Shown in pieces: positions 7,393 through 13,430 of a stretch of DNA of 20,345 bases. Position numbers and translations under genes: made by a program. This stretch comes from a virus. The notes beneath the pieces were generated by a model, which ran no database searches, was not told where the DNA came from, and saw only the letters and a program-made list of their open reading frames with translations. Where the stretch lies: IMG/VR virus record IMGVR_UViG_3300007631_000008, positions 1 to 20,345 of that record; one strand, written 5' to 3'. Each line of letters opens with the position of its first letter. Within the stretch, counting starts at the first letter, position 1.

Positions 7393-7536
7393 TCAGCCAA
7401 ACAGCCGATCGACTACCCGTTGTTGCTCGTCCTCGCTCATGTGCTGCCAGTTGACGATCTCCTCAATGCGCCGCCCGCAGCCCGCGCAGACATCGTCCTC
7501 GATGCGGCAGACGTTCACGCAGGGGGAGTCAGCCAT
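7393..7536 (-). CDS. DUF1289-family Cys-rich (Fe-S type) mini-protein, 47 aa
   Basis: ATG at 7536 overlaps the upstream stop by 8 nt (ATGGCTGA). Residues 4-40 carry SPCVNVCRIEDDVCAGCGRR and then IEEIVNWQHMSEDEQQRVVD, which is the complete DUF1289 signature: four cysteines as C-x3-C-x6-C-x2-C and the W-x-x-M-S-x-x-E segment. DUF1289 proteins are small bacterial proteins thought to bind an Fe-S cluster or metal; their role is not established. Finding one between a portal and a scaffold gene suggests a captured host gene or a structural metal protein. There is no membrane segment. Confidence 0.8.
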   Translation of the reverse strand: MADSPCVNVCRIEDDVCAGCGRRIEEIVNWQHMSEDEQQRVVDRLFG

Positions 7537-7702
7537 TGGCAAGGTCCAGCAGTTCGTCGATCGCCTGAATGCGGCCGCGGATACGTTCATCCTGCTCGGG
7601 GTACGCCCCGCCAATGAGGCGCTCCACTTCGCCGTCGCGCTTGTTTTGCGCCCATTCCAGAACGGCCTGCCAGGTGGATGAAGTGCGATCAATGTGGTGC
7701 AT
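7529..7702 (-). CDS. Hypothetical small protein, 57 aa
   Basis: Not recognised. ATG at 7702 has GGGAG 5 nt upstream; the longer in-frame start at 7720 lacks a ribosome site. The protein is helical and charged: residues 10-20 contain STWQAVLEWAQNKRDGEVER, and the C-terminal half reads RIRGRIQAIDELLDLANG. The segment W-x-x-V-x-x-W-x-x-x-x-R/L followed by a short amphipathic helix is seen in some phage proteins that follow portal genes. It is coupled to the DUF1289 gene by an 8-nt overlap and starts 36 nt after the portal stop. Confidence 0.65.
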   Translation of the reverse strand: MHHIDRTSSTWQAVLEWAQNKRDGEVERLIGGAYPEQDERIRGRIQAIDELLDLANG

Positions 7703-7738
7703 GACGCTCCCGTCTATCAAAATTGCTAGATACGGCTA

Positions 7739-9925
7739 TCAACCGTAGCTATCAAACCCCATGGACTGATTGCGCTCTCGCGCCGCCCGCTCGGCCTGCT
7801 TGTCGGCGAGCTCGGCAGCGGCCTTGTCGCGCTCGGTCTGCATCTTGGCAGCGGTCTGCTCACGCTGGGCTTGCAGCTCGGCGGCGGTCTTTTGCATTTC
7901 CGCCTCCAGCTTCTGCGATTCCAGCCCGGCCTTTTGCTCCAGCTCCGCTAGGGTGACGCCCTCCTTGAGCGCGATCTCAAGCCGTGCCTTTTCCTGCTCG
8001 GTCTGCAGTTGAGCGGCTTTGTGCTGCTGCTCGAACTGCTGCTGCTGGGATTTGAGCTGCATTTCCTGCGCGGACTTCTGGGCGTCGAGCTCGGCCTGCT
8101 GCTGCTTGAGCTGCTGTTCGGCCTGCTTGATCTGCAGCTCCTGCATTTTGAGCTGCGTCTCGGTGTCGGGGCCTTGCTGCTCTTGCTGCTGCTCGAGCTC
8201 CTCGTCGTCGATCGTGACGTTATCGGCGCTCACCGACATGGTGCGCAGGATCTCTTTGTACATGGCCTGCCAGTCGGTCATGCGGGCGAACTCGGGATTC
8301 GAGCCGGCGAGCTGGGCGAGCATCATGAGCTTTTCCTGCTGCTCCTCGCGGGCGATCAGCACCGACGTGCCCTTGGCGACCGTGTCGAAATCCCCCTTGA
8401 TCTCGGGGCGATCGGTGTAGGCCATGTGGAAGTCATAGAAACGGCGCACCGTTGGCACCGTGACGCCATCGTCGAAGTTCTTCACCGCCGAGCGCAGGAC
8501 GATGTTGGAGTTGTTCATGAGCATCTGCATGCCCGTTGCGGTCGACGCCCCCGGGCCCCCGCTTGTGCCCTCGCCCTGGAGCAGGATCGGCAGATTGGTC
8601 TCGGTGTCGGCGAGCTGCTGCGCCATCTGGAAAATGGCCGACAGGTCGCCCTGATTGGAGTTGATGTTGTAGACGCCGAACGCCTGATCGACCGGGACGT
8701 CACCCGTCGCCTGCCAGACCTTCATGCGGTTGATCTGCCAGTCCCCGTCAGCGGGCGTGACAGCCCGCTTGTTGACAATGATCTGCGGGCCTGCCGAGAC
8801 AGCCGCGTTATCCATCATCATCCGCCAGGCGGCGTTGGTGACCTTCTGCGGCTGGCGCATGAGATAGGGCACGCCAAAGCCGAAGATCGAGCTGCCATCG
8901 GCCTCCCAGTTGAAAACCGAGTAGGGGATCGCGCCTGAGTCGAGCGGGTTGAGCCTCGCCTTGACCACCTTGTTGCCCACCATGAGCACCGAGCCGGTGT
9001 ACTCCACCAGCGGGTCGTCATCGACTTCGACGCCCGCGACTCGGAGCTCGTCTTTATCGAGCGGCCCCCAGTACTCCCACAGCTCCCAGCGCTTGGCCGT
9101 GGAGACCGTGTCGACGCCGGTGATCTCGCGCAGCTCGTCGCGCCGATCGTTGGCGATGTGACCCTGACTGTCCTCGTCCTCCATCGCCTGACGGAGCTGG
9201 TCGAGCATTACACCCGGCAGCTCAGCGAGTTCGCGCAGCTGCTTACGATTGATCAACTTGCGCTCGAAAACGAACTCGGCCTCGTCCATGCTTTGAGCCG
9301 ACATATCCGGGAAGAAGTCCCACGGGTCCACCCGCTCCACTGAGGGCCGGTATTCCTGCTGGATCTCAAGCGCGGACTGACCCGTCTGCGGATCGGTGCT
9401 CCATGCCTGACGGGTGCGATTGACGATCGTCGGCCCTTTCAGAACGCCCGTGCCGTAGATACAGGCGTCCTCGATAATGTCGCGGGTGTGCGCGTAGTAC
9501 CGCGCCTCCTCGAAATCGTCGGCGATTTGCTCCTCCATCGCCCGCGCCGCCTCGTCCGCGCCCTCTTTGGCCGCCTGCTTTTCCTCGTCCGGCACCAGCG
9601 CCGAGGTCTCGGGAATGGGTGTGGGCTTGATGCCGTAGTTACGGTCATCAGCGGGCAGGAGCATATCCGCGAGCCGCGAGATTGCCGCCCGGGTTTTGTT
9701 GCGGGTGATGTTGACGTAGACCGAGCTGCGGCCCTCCATGCGGTCCAATTCCTGCGGCGTATACTCGCCGTGGTACTGACGCAGGTCAGCGAGCCAGCGC
9801 GTTTCGATCATCTGTCGCGCGGAAACCTGATCCTGGGCGAGCCGGTGGAGCTTTGAGCCCAGCACCTGCAGATCTTCCTCGCGCTTTATCTCCTCGGGCG
9901 AGCGATCGTCGGTCGTGTAGTCCAT
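7739..9925 (-). CDS. Portal protein with Gln-rich C-terminal coiled coil, 728 aa
   Basis: This forms the dodecameric DNA entry ring of the head. The start chosen is ATG at 9925, with GAGGG 5 nt upstream; an adjacent ATG at 9928 and a TTG at 9937 are also possible. Portal-like features are the early helical LHRLAQDQVSARQMIETRWL, then VYVNITRNKTRAAISRLADM, KRWELWEYWGPL, and the long helix-forming stretch around PYLMRQPQKVTNAAWRMMMD. Residues about 570-715 are an extremely Gln/Glu/Ala-rich coiled coil that could build a barrel extending into the capsid, as in P22-like portals. The length of about 730 aa matches large podophage portals. It follows the terminase nuclease ORF by 8 nt, the usual terminase-portal-scaffold-capsid order. 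Confidence 0.9.
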   Translation of the reverse strand: MDYTTDDRSPEEIKREEDLQVLGSKLHRLAQDQVSARQMIETRWLADLRQYHGEYTPQELDRMEGRSSVYVNITRNKTRAAISRLADMLLPADDRNYGIKPTPIPETSALVPDEEKQAAKEGADEAARAMEEQIADDFEEARYYAHTRDIIEDACIYGTGVLKGPTIVNRTRQAWSTDPQTGQSALEIQQEYRPSVERVDPWDFFPDMSAQSMDEAEFVFERKLINRKQLRELAELPGVMLDQLRQAMEDEDSQGHIANDRRDELREITGVDTVSTAKRWELWEYWGPLDKDELRVAGVEVDDDPLVEYTGSVLMVGNKVVKARLNPLDSGAIPYSVFNWEADGSSIFGFGVPYLMRQPQKVTNAAWRMMMDNAAVSAGPQIIVNKRAVTPADGDWQINRMKVWQATGDVPVDQAFGVYNINSNQGDLSAIFQMAQQLADTETNLPILLQGEGTSGGPGASTATGMQMLMNNSNIVLRSAVKNFDDGVTVPTVRRFYDFHMAYTDRPEIKGDFDTVAKGTSVLIAREEQQEKLMMLAQLAGSNPEFARMTDWQAMYKEILRTMSVSADNVTIDDEELEQQQEQQGPDTETQLKMQELQIKQAEQQLKQQQAELDAQKSAQEMQLKSQQQQFEQQHKAAQLQTEQEKARLEIALKEGVTLAELEQKAGLESQKLEAEMQKTAAELQAQREQTAAKMQTERDKAAAELADKQAERAARERNQSMGFDSYG

Positions 9926-9933
9926 CATTTCCC

Positions 9934-10656
9934 TCAATAGCCCGCGGTCGGGTCGCCCGGCAGCTGCGGCTTGATCGCCGGCTTGGTGGATTTGGTCACA
10001 GCGTGGTGAATGCCCATTACGAGATAGCGGGTGCCGTCCATGAGGTGATCGTGCTCTTTGACCACCCGGCCCTTATCGTCGCGCCGATAGATCCGATACT
10101 CGGACAGCCAATGCTGGAGCGTCGAGAACACTCGGAGCCGGCCGGTCGAGAGTCGATCGAGCATTTCCATCAGCCCCGCCTCAACCGCCTTGTCCGCTTT
10201 GTTGAGGATCAGCCCCTCGTCCTCGTAGAGCTCCCAAAGGCTCTTGCCGTCCGCCTGGCTGCGTCCCCGGGCGGCGGTATCAATCACCCCCGGAATCCAG
10301 TCGCCCCGCATACGGATGGCTTTGGCGTGGATCGGCACCTCGGCCTGGCCGCGGTAGTGCTCGGAGTAGAGGTAGATCGTGTCGGATTCGCGATCGTAGG
10401 CACCCCACACCGCGGCCGTGCGATTCCAGCCGACGTCGAGTCCGTAGAGTCGCGGATACCAGGACGGAATCTGGAACGGCTCGACCAGCACGTCATCCTC
10501 GGGCACCGGGAATATCGCGCCCGAGCCCAGCGTCGGCGTGCCGTTCATGCGCGCTTCGAGCTGATGGGGCGCGATCGAGCGACTCATGTCCTCGATATCC
10601 TGATCAGTCAGGTGCGGCACGTCCCGCCACCCCGCTTGCACGACGTATCGACTCAA
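9934..10656 (-). CDS. terL: Large terminase, nuclease half (separate ORF), 240 aa
   Basis: This is the RNase H-fold nuclease domain that cuts concatemeric phage DNA. It begins SRYVVQAGWRDVPHLTDQDI, which in one-piece terminases directly follows the ATPase domain. Acidic candidates for the metal site are D74 (LYGLDVGWNRTAAVWG), D126 (GVIDTAARGRSQADGK) and D203/D207 (EHDHLMDGTRY). All are intact, so the domain is probably active. The start is a TTG at 10656 overlapping the upstream stop (TTGA), with GTG at 10641 as the alternative; an in-frame TGA further upstream shows this frame cannot extend to the ATPase ORF. With the ATPase half (237 aa) it totals 477 aa, a normal TerL length. It is not a decayed fragment. 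The split is described under findings. Confidence 0.85.
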   Translation of the reverse strand: MSRYVVQAGWRDVPHLTDQDIEDMSRSIAPHQLEARMNGTPTLGSGAIFPVPEDDVLVEPFQIPSWYPRLYGLDVGWNRTAAVWGAYDRESDTIYLYSEHYRGQAEVPIHAKAIRMRGDWIPGVIDTAARGRSQADGKSLWELYEDEGLILNKADKAVEAGLMEMLDRLSTGRLRVFSTLQHWLSEYRIYRRDDKGRVVKEHDHLMDGTRYLVMGIHHAVTKSTKPAIKPQLPGDPTAGY

Positions 10657-10772
10657 CCCGGAACCCCGGCGTAGCGCTCGCGGAGCGCCTCGATAGCGGC
10701 CTGCCTGCGCCGAGCCACCGGGTCAGACTCCCACTCGTCGAGCACTTCGGTGACGCGATATCGCTCGGTCAT
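10653..10772 (-). CDS. Small ORF between the terminase halves, 39 aa
   Basis: ATG at 10772, stop TGA at 10653. It overlaps the previous ORF by ATGA and the nuclease ORF by TTGA. The protein is helical and basic in its second half (DPVARRRQAAIEALRERYAG), with EVLDEWESDP before it. Not recognised. Exact end-to-end coupling on both sides argues that it is translated, perhaps mainly to deliver ribosomes to the nuclease start. Confidence 0.6.
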   Translation of the reverse strand: MTERYRVTEVLDEWESDPVARRRQAAIEALRERYAGVPG

Positions 10773-10963
10773 GTCCGCACCCAAAGTTCAATACCGCCCA
10801 GATCCAGCCGCTTGCCCGGGTAGGCGCTGCGATCAATGCGGCTCGCCAGCGACAAGGGAATCGTCCCGCCGGTCACGCCACGCGCCTGCAGGGTTTCGAT
10901 CAGCTGCTGACGAATGCTCGCGGTCGCGCTGCGCTCGCCGGGTAGGTATTCCTGGTCGCTCAT
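10769..10963 (-). CDS. Small ORF between the terminase halves, 64 aa
   Basis: ATG at 10963, 6 nt after the previous stop. The ribosome site is weak, so reinitiation is likely. The first half is helical (SIRQQLIETLQARGVTGGTI) and the second half beta-like (GKRLDLGGIELWVRT). There is no recognised domain. It overlaps the 39-aa ORF by 4 nt. Confidence 0.55.
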   Translation of the reverse strand: MSDQEYLPGERSATASIRQQLIETLQARGVTGGTIPLSLASRIDRSAYPGKRLDLGGIELWVRT

Positions 10964-10969
10964 GCGCTG

Positions 10970-11161
10970 TTAACCCAGCACCTGGTGGCGAATGTGCTCG
11001 ACCGCATCAATCAGCCCCTCGGCGTACTCAGCGGCTGACTCAATATCCTCGAGGTCCTCGTCCGGCTCCGGCGGCTCGACGTCAAGATCCAGGCCAAGCG
11101 CTGCAATCTGGCTCGCCAGTTCTAATAGGATGGCAAGCGTTTCCGCTTCGTTGTCTGTCAT
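10970..11161 (-). CDS. Small acidic ORF between the terminase halves, 63 aa
   Basis: ATG at 11161 overlaps the stop of the terminase ATPase ORF by 4 nt (ATGA). It is very acidic: residues 25-45 read LDVEPPEPDEDLEDIESAAE, flanked by two amphipathic helices (TLAILLELASQIAAL and EGLIDAVEHIRHQVL). Not recognised. Its charge and place at the ATPase/nuclease boundary would suit a protein contacting the terminase, but that is speculation. Confidence 0.6.
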   Translation of the reverse strand: MTDNEAETLAILLELASQIAALGLDLDVEPPEPDEDLEDIESAAEYAEGLIDAVEHIRHQVLG

Positions 11162-11871
11162 ACCGGCTCCTGCGCTGCGCGTGATTCCAAGAAGTCCATC
11201 ACCAGCTGGGTGAGGCCCTGCAGCGGGGTGAACGTCATGAACACGATGCCCTGCACCGTCATCGTCCTGACGAGCGCCTCCTCGTAGACGTCCCGGGGCA
11301 CCTCCTCGTCGAGCCACACCACATGCTGCTCAACGCCCTGAAATATCCGCCGGCCCTGATCGTAGCTGCGAAGCGCCAGCCGACTGGTTCCGCCAGCCGC
11401 GTGCTCGACCGGGATCTCCTCGTAAGCATTGGCGATGCCGCGGGAGACCGTGGGTTTGCCGAGGTAGTCACGCGGGATCAGCCCGGTGCCGAACTCGGGC
11501 GTGTCGTAGAGACCGCCGAGGAGCTTGTGCTGGATTATGTCTCTGGTGGTCTGGCTGGTATCGCCCGCGGCCAGCGCCCGGATCGGCTGGTCAAACCGCC
11601 GCCCCTCCCACCAGTCGGGGTATCGCCCGGTGAGGTGGTAGGTCATTTCCGCGGCACCAGCGAAACTCTTGCCGGCCCGGTTGGCCGCCATGAAAAGGCG
11701 TTCTCGGTGGATTGCGCCGGCCCGGAAAAACTCGACGTGCCGCGGATACAGATGCCGCGCATAGGGCCCGTCGTCCGGGAACAGGTCATCAATCAGCCGG
11801 TAGCGCTTGCGCCGCGCTCGCTCCTCGAGCAGCTGCACCAGCTCGCGCTTCTGGTCAATCGTGAGCGGCAT
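11158..11871 (-). CDS. terL: Large terminase, ATPase half (separate ORF), 237 aa
   Basis: This is the ATP-driven motor domain that pumps DNA into the head. Walker A-type AANRAGKS is at residues 62-69, Walker B-type VVWLDEE at 184-190 with the catalytic Glu, and the coupling motif MTFTPLQG at 212-219. The ORF then stops after MDFLESRAAQEPV, where a one-piece terminase would run on into the nuclease domain. The start ATG at 11871 overlaps the upstream zinc-ribbon gene by 17 nt, so it is probably translationally coupled. The N-terminal 40 residues (LVQLLEERARRKRYRLIDDL) are the usual helical lead-in. The nuclease domain follows as a separate ORF about 500 nt downstream. Confidence 0.9.
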   Translation of the reverse strand: MPLTIDQKRELVQLLEERARRKRYRLIDDLFPDDGPYARHLYPRHVEFFRAGAIHRERLFMAANRAGKSFAGAAEMTYHLTGRYPDWWEGRRFDQPIRALAAGDTSQTTRDIIQHKLLGGLYDTPEFGTGLIPRDYLGKPTVSRGIANAYEEIPVEHAAGGTSRLALRSYDQGRRIFQGVEQHVVWLDEEVPRDVYEEALVRTMTVQGIVFMTFTPLQGLTQLVMDFLESRAAQEPV

Positions 11872-11995
11872 AGCCGCCCGGCTTGATCACCGTCCCGCAG
11901 TCAGTACAGCGCAGGTAGTGCACCGGCACGCGGCTCACCGTCTCAGCCTGCCATACCAGTTCGCCACGCCGACAGATCGGGCAATCACTGGTCAC
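11855..11995 (-). CDS. Zinc-ribbon mini-protein, 46 aa
   Basis: GTG at 11995, stop TGA at 11855. It lies between TerS and the terminase ATPase and overlaps both (11 nt and 17 nt). It reads MTSDCPICRRGELVWQAETV, then a beta stretch and LRCTDCGTVIKPGG: two C-x2-C knuckles (C5/C8 and C30/C33) spaced as in YgiT-type or rubredoxin-like zinc ribbons. It probably binds one Zn2+. The role is unknown; the location suggests a packaging accessory or a small DNA-binding factor. Confidence 0.75.
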   Translation of the reverse strand: MTSDCPICRRGELVWQAETVSRVPVHYLRCTDCGTVIKPGGYAAHD

Positions 11996-12419
11996 CTGTG
12001 AGCTCCTTGATCCGCCGGTCCAGATCCTCGTCGCTGATCTCGCGTTGCGGGCTCATCGACCCGTCGCTGGAGACGTTGTCCTGAATCGTGCGCGGGCTGT
12101 GACCCTTGGGCGCCATGCGCTCCGCCGTCCACTTGTAGGCGTCCAGCGCCACCTTGGCGACCTGCGGGCTGATCGTCTCCTGCTGCAGATCCTGGCCGAT
12201 CTCCTGGATTCGATCAGCGTGGATATAGCCCGCGGCCTCGCGCGCCCGGAAATACGCATCGCTGAAATGCGGCTGCGTCCCATCCACAATCCACATCGTC
12301 ACCGTGGACAGCGCCGGCAGGTGATCGTCGCGGCAGATCGAGCGCAGCGACTCGCCCGACGCGATGCGGCGACAGATCTCGCCCACCACTGCGTCATTTG
12401 CGCGTGTCTTGCCACTCAT
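11985..12419 (-). CDS. terS: Terminase small subunit, Sf6-like, 144 aa
   Basis: It recognises the packaging site and recruits the large subunit. ATG at 12419 has AGGAA about 9 nt upstream. The N-terminal helix-turn-helix reads VVGEICRRIASGESLRSICR, then PALSTVTMWIVDG. It is followed by FSDAYFRAREAAGYIHADRI (oligomerisation helices), and VALDAYKWTAERMAPKGHS with the D-A-x-K-W-x-x-x-x-x-x-P block typical of Sf6 gp1-type small terminases. The length is normal. A divergent plus-strand gene cluster begins 122 nt away, and the inverted repeats at 12421-12459 lie directly on its upstream edge, so it may be regulated from there. Confidence 0.85.
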   Translation of the reverse strand: MSGKTRANDAVVGEICRRIASGESLRSICRDDHLPALSTVTMWIVDGTQPHFSDAYFRAREAAGYIHADRIQEIGQDLQQETISPQVAKVALDAYKWTAERMAPKGHSPRTIQDNVSSDGSMSPQREISDEDLDRRIKELTGDQ

Positions 12420-12420
12420 A

Positions 12421-12459
12421 TCAATCGTTCCTGTGCTTTTGATTGATCGTCTCAATCGA
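12421..12459. promoter_or_regulatory. Candidate operator: three copies of TCAATC/GATTGA
   Basis: Plus strand has TCAATC at 12421-12426, GATTGA at 12441-12446 and TCAATC at 12452-12457, the last followed by GAAAA. The second and third form an inverted repeat with a 5-nt spacer, extended by flanking TTTT/AAAA. They sit between the divergent TerS gene and the plus-strand cassette whose last gene is an HTH protein. This arrangement fits an operator, but no strong -35/-10 pair could be identified for either direction. Confidence 0.4.
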
Positions 12460-12492
12460 AAATCTTCTTATAGGCATTGCGCCGGATACTCA

Positions 12493-12512
12493 GGGGCCGT
12501 AGAGTAGGCCCC
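12493..12512 (+). promoter_or_regulatory. Leader hairpin upstream of the plus-strand cassette
   Basis: GGGGCC-GTAGAGTA-GGCCCC forms a 6-bp GC stem with an 8-nt loop, 28 nt before the ATG at 12541. There is no U-tract, so it is not a terminator. It could be a 5'-UTR stabiliser or protein-binding site. Confidence 0.4.
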
Positions 12513-12540
12513 AACGATAACGACAGCAGGAGCCAAGACA

Positions 12541-12762
12541 ATGACTTACCTCAACGACGACCAGATCGAAGAAATGGCCCACGCAGCGTTCGCCGCTTAC
12601 GAGGTCTCTGCCAACAAGCGCTCAGCGATCCGCGCCGCTAAGGAGCACGCTATAGACGAGTTTGGTATTGAGCCCAACGGCTCTGCGGTACTGCTCGCCT
12701 TCAATATCGCGATGACCCAATGGGAGGGCGACAAGATCGCCGCCCGTATGGCGAACTCATAA
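12541..12762 (+). CDS. Hypothetical small helical protein, 73 aa (plus-strand cassette, gene 1)
   Basis: Not recognised. ATG at 12541 has AGGAG 8 nt upstream. The protein is mostly helical and Ala-rich: LNDDQIEEMAHAAFAAYEVS, then KRSAIRAAKEHAIDEFGIEP and a hydrophobic AVLLAFNIAMTQWEGDKIAA. No membrane span or metal site. It is the first of three co-directional small genes that run opposite to the surrounding late genes, which suggests an independently controlled cassette. Confidence 0.7.
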   Translation: MTYLNDDQIEEMAHAAFAAYEVSANKRSAIRAAKEHAIDEFGIEPNGSAVLLAFNIAMTQWEGDKIAARMANS

Positions 12763-12803
12763 CAATTCACCGCCCCGCTCCGGCGGGCCAGCAGGAGCTG
12801 ACC

Positions 12804-12962
12804 ATGCAGATCACGATCCACAGCGACTTCTACGTTGACGTCATCCACCCCGGCGGCGTCATCACGCTGGAGTACGACGAAGCGGCCGAGCTGGCCGAAG
12901 CCCTCCGCGCCGAGCCGCACCGCGAGCAGGAGTTTGCCGCCCGTATCGTGGAGGCCGAATGA
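12804..12962 (+). CDS. Hypothetical small protein, 52 aa (plus-strand cassette, gene 2)
   Basis: ATG at 12804 with AGGAGCTGACC upstream. It starts beta-like (MQITIHSDFYVDVIHPGGVI) and ends in an acidic helix (EAAELAEALRAEPHREQEFA). Not recognised. The stop overlaps the HTH gene start by 4 nt (ATGA), so the two are probably co-translated. Confidence 0.65.
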   Translation: MQITIHSDFYVDVIHPGGVITLEYDEAAELAEALRAEPHREQEFAARIVEAE

Positions 12963-13207
12963 GCCCCGAGACATTCACCCGCGACTCGGCCGGCCTGGAA
13001 GCCGTCGGCCGGGCGCTCTACGGGCCGATGTGGCAGACCTACATGGCCCGGGATCTAGGCGTGCATGACCGCACGGTGCGCAAATGGACCAGCGGCGAGA
13101 AGCCGATACCGCCCGGGCAGTGGCGGTATATCGCCGCGCTACTGCAGCAGCGATCGGATGACTGCCAGGGCCTAGCCCGCGCCATTCATTTGTCTATCCC
13201 TCGGTAA
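12959..13207 (+). CDS. Predicted HTH DNA-binding protein, 82 aa (plus-strand cassette, gene 3)
   Basis: ATG at 12959 overlaps gene 2 (ATGA). Residues 15-60 read AVGRALYGPMWQTYMARDLG, then VHDRTVRKWTSGEKPIPPGQ, matching the Cro/XRE-like helix-turn-helix layout: first helix, recognition helix VHDRTVRKWTSG, then a Pro turn. Small proteins of the form G-x-x-L-Y-G-x-x-W-Q-x-x-x-A-R-D-L-G are frequent in Pseudomonadota phages and are usually labelled regulators. It could bind the TCAATC repeats at 12421-12459, about 500 nt upstream. Its 3' end overlaps the converging minus-strand gene by 14 nt, with no terminator between. Confidence 0.75.
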   Translation: MSPETFTRDSAGLEAVGRALYGPMWQTYMARDLGVHDRTVRKWTSGEKPIPPGQWRYIAALLQQRSDDCQGLARAIHLSIPR

Positions 13208-13430
13208 GGCTTACCTTCATCAGCTGCGCTTTGGCGACCTCGATCAGCGCGACCGGCGCCAGGGTCGATCCGTCGCCAGCAATGCCGACCGCTCCCTCGT
13301 CCATGTAGCCAAGGAAAACCGCGTCGGGGTTGAACTCGTCATCGTGGCGTATCCGGCGTGCGACATCTTCCAGCGCATCAGCGACGATGTAGTCTCCGCG
13401 CTCCTCGCGGATATCGCGAATGTCAGCCAT
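13194..13430 (-). CDS. Hypothetical small protein, 78 aa
   Basis: ATG at 13430 has GGAGG 6 nt upstream and overlaps the DUF1353 gene stop by 8 nt (ATGGCTGA). It reads DIREERGDYIVADALEDVAR, RIRHDDEFNPDAVFLGYMDE and then GSTLAPVALIEVAKAQLMKV. It is probably a small alpha/beta protein. Not recognised. It is the last gene of the lysis-side array before the opposed cassette. Confidence 0.65.
   Translation of the reverse strand: MADIRDIREERGDYIVADALEDVARRIRHDDEFNPDAVFLGYMDEGAVGIAGDGSTLAPVALIEVAKAQLMKVSLTEG

Noticed and set aside
6776-7681. 301-codon Leu-rich plus-strand frame opposite the scaffold
   Set aside because: Shadow of a Gln/Glu/Ala coiled coil; the apparent membrane segments arise from reversed codons.
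8019-8200. CTG/CAG-rich simple repeat tract
   Set aside because: Explained by the Gln-rich C-terminal coiled coil of the portal; not a microsatellite expansion.
8009-8938. 309-codon Leu/His/Asp-rich open frame on the plus strand
   Set aside because: Antisense shadow of the portal coiled coil: CAG/CAA-rich codons read backwards as Leu-rich. The portal frame has all the recognisable features.
9934-11871. Terminase split as a sequencing or assembly error
   Set aside because: One indel cannot explain a 500-nt insert with three phased, coupled ORFs and a stop upstream of the nuclease ORF; an assembly chimera cannot be fully excluded.
12597-12974. 125-codon minus-strand frame opposite the plus-strand cassette
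   Set aside because: The three plus-strand ORFs have ribosome sites, ATGA coupling and an HTH pattern; the antisense frame has none.
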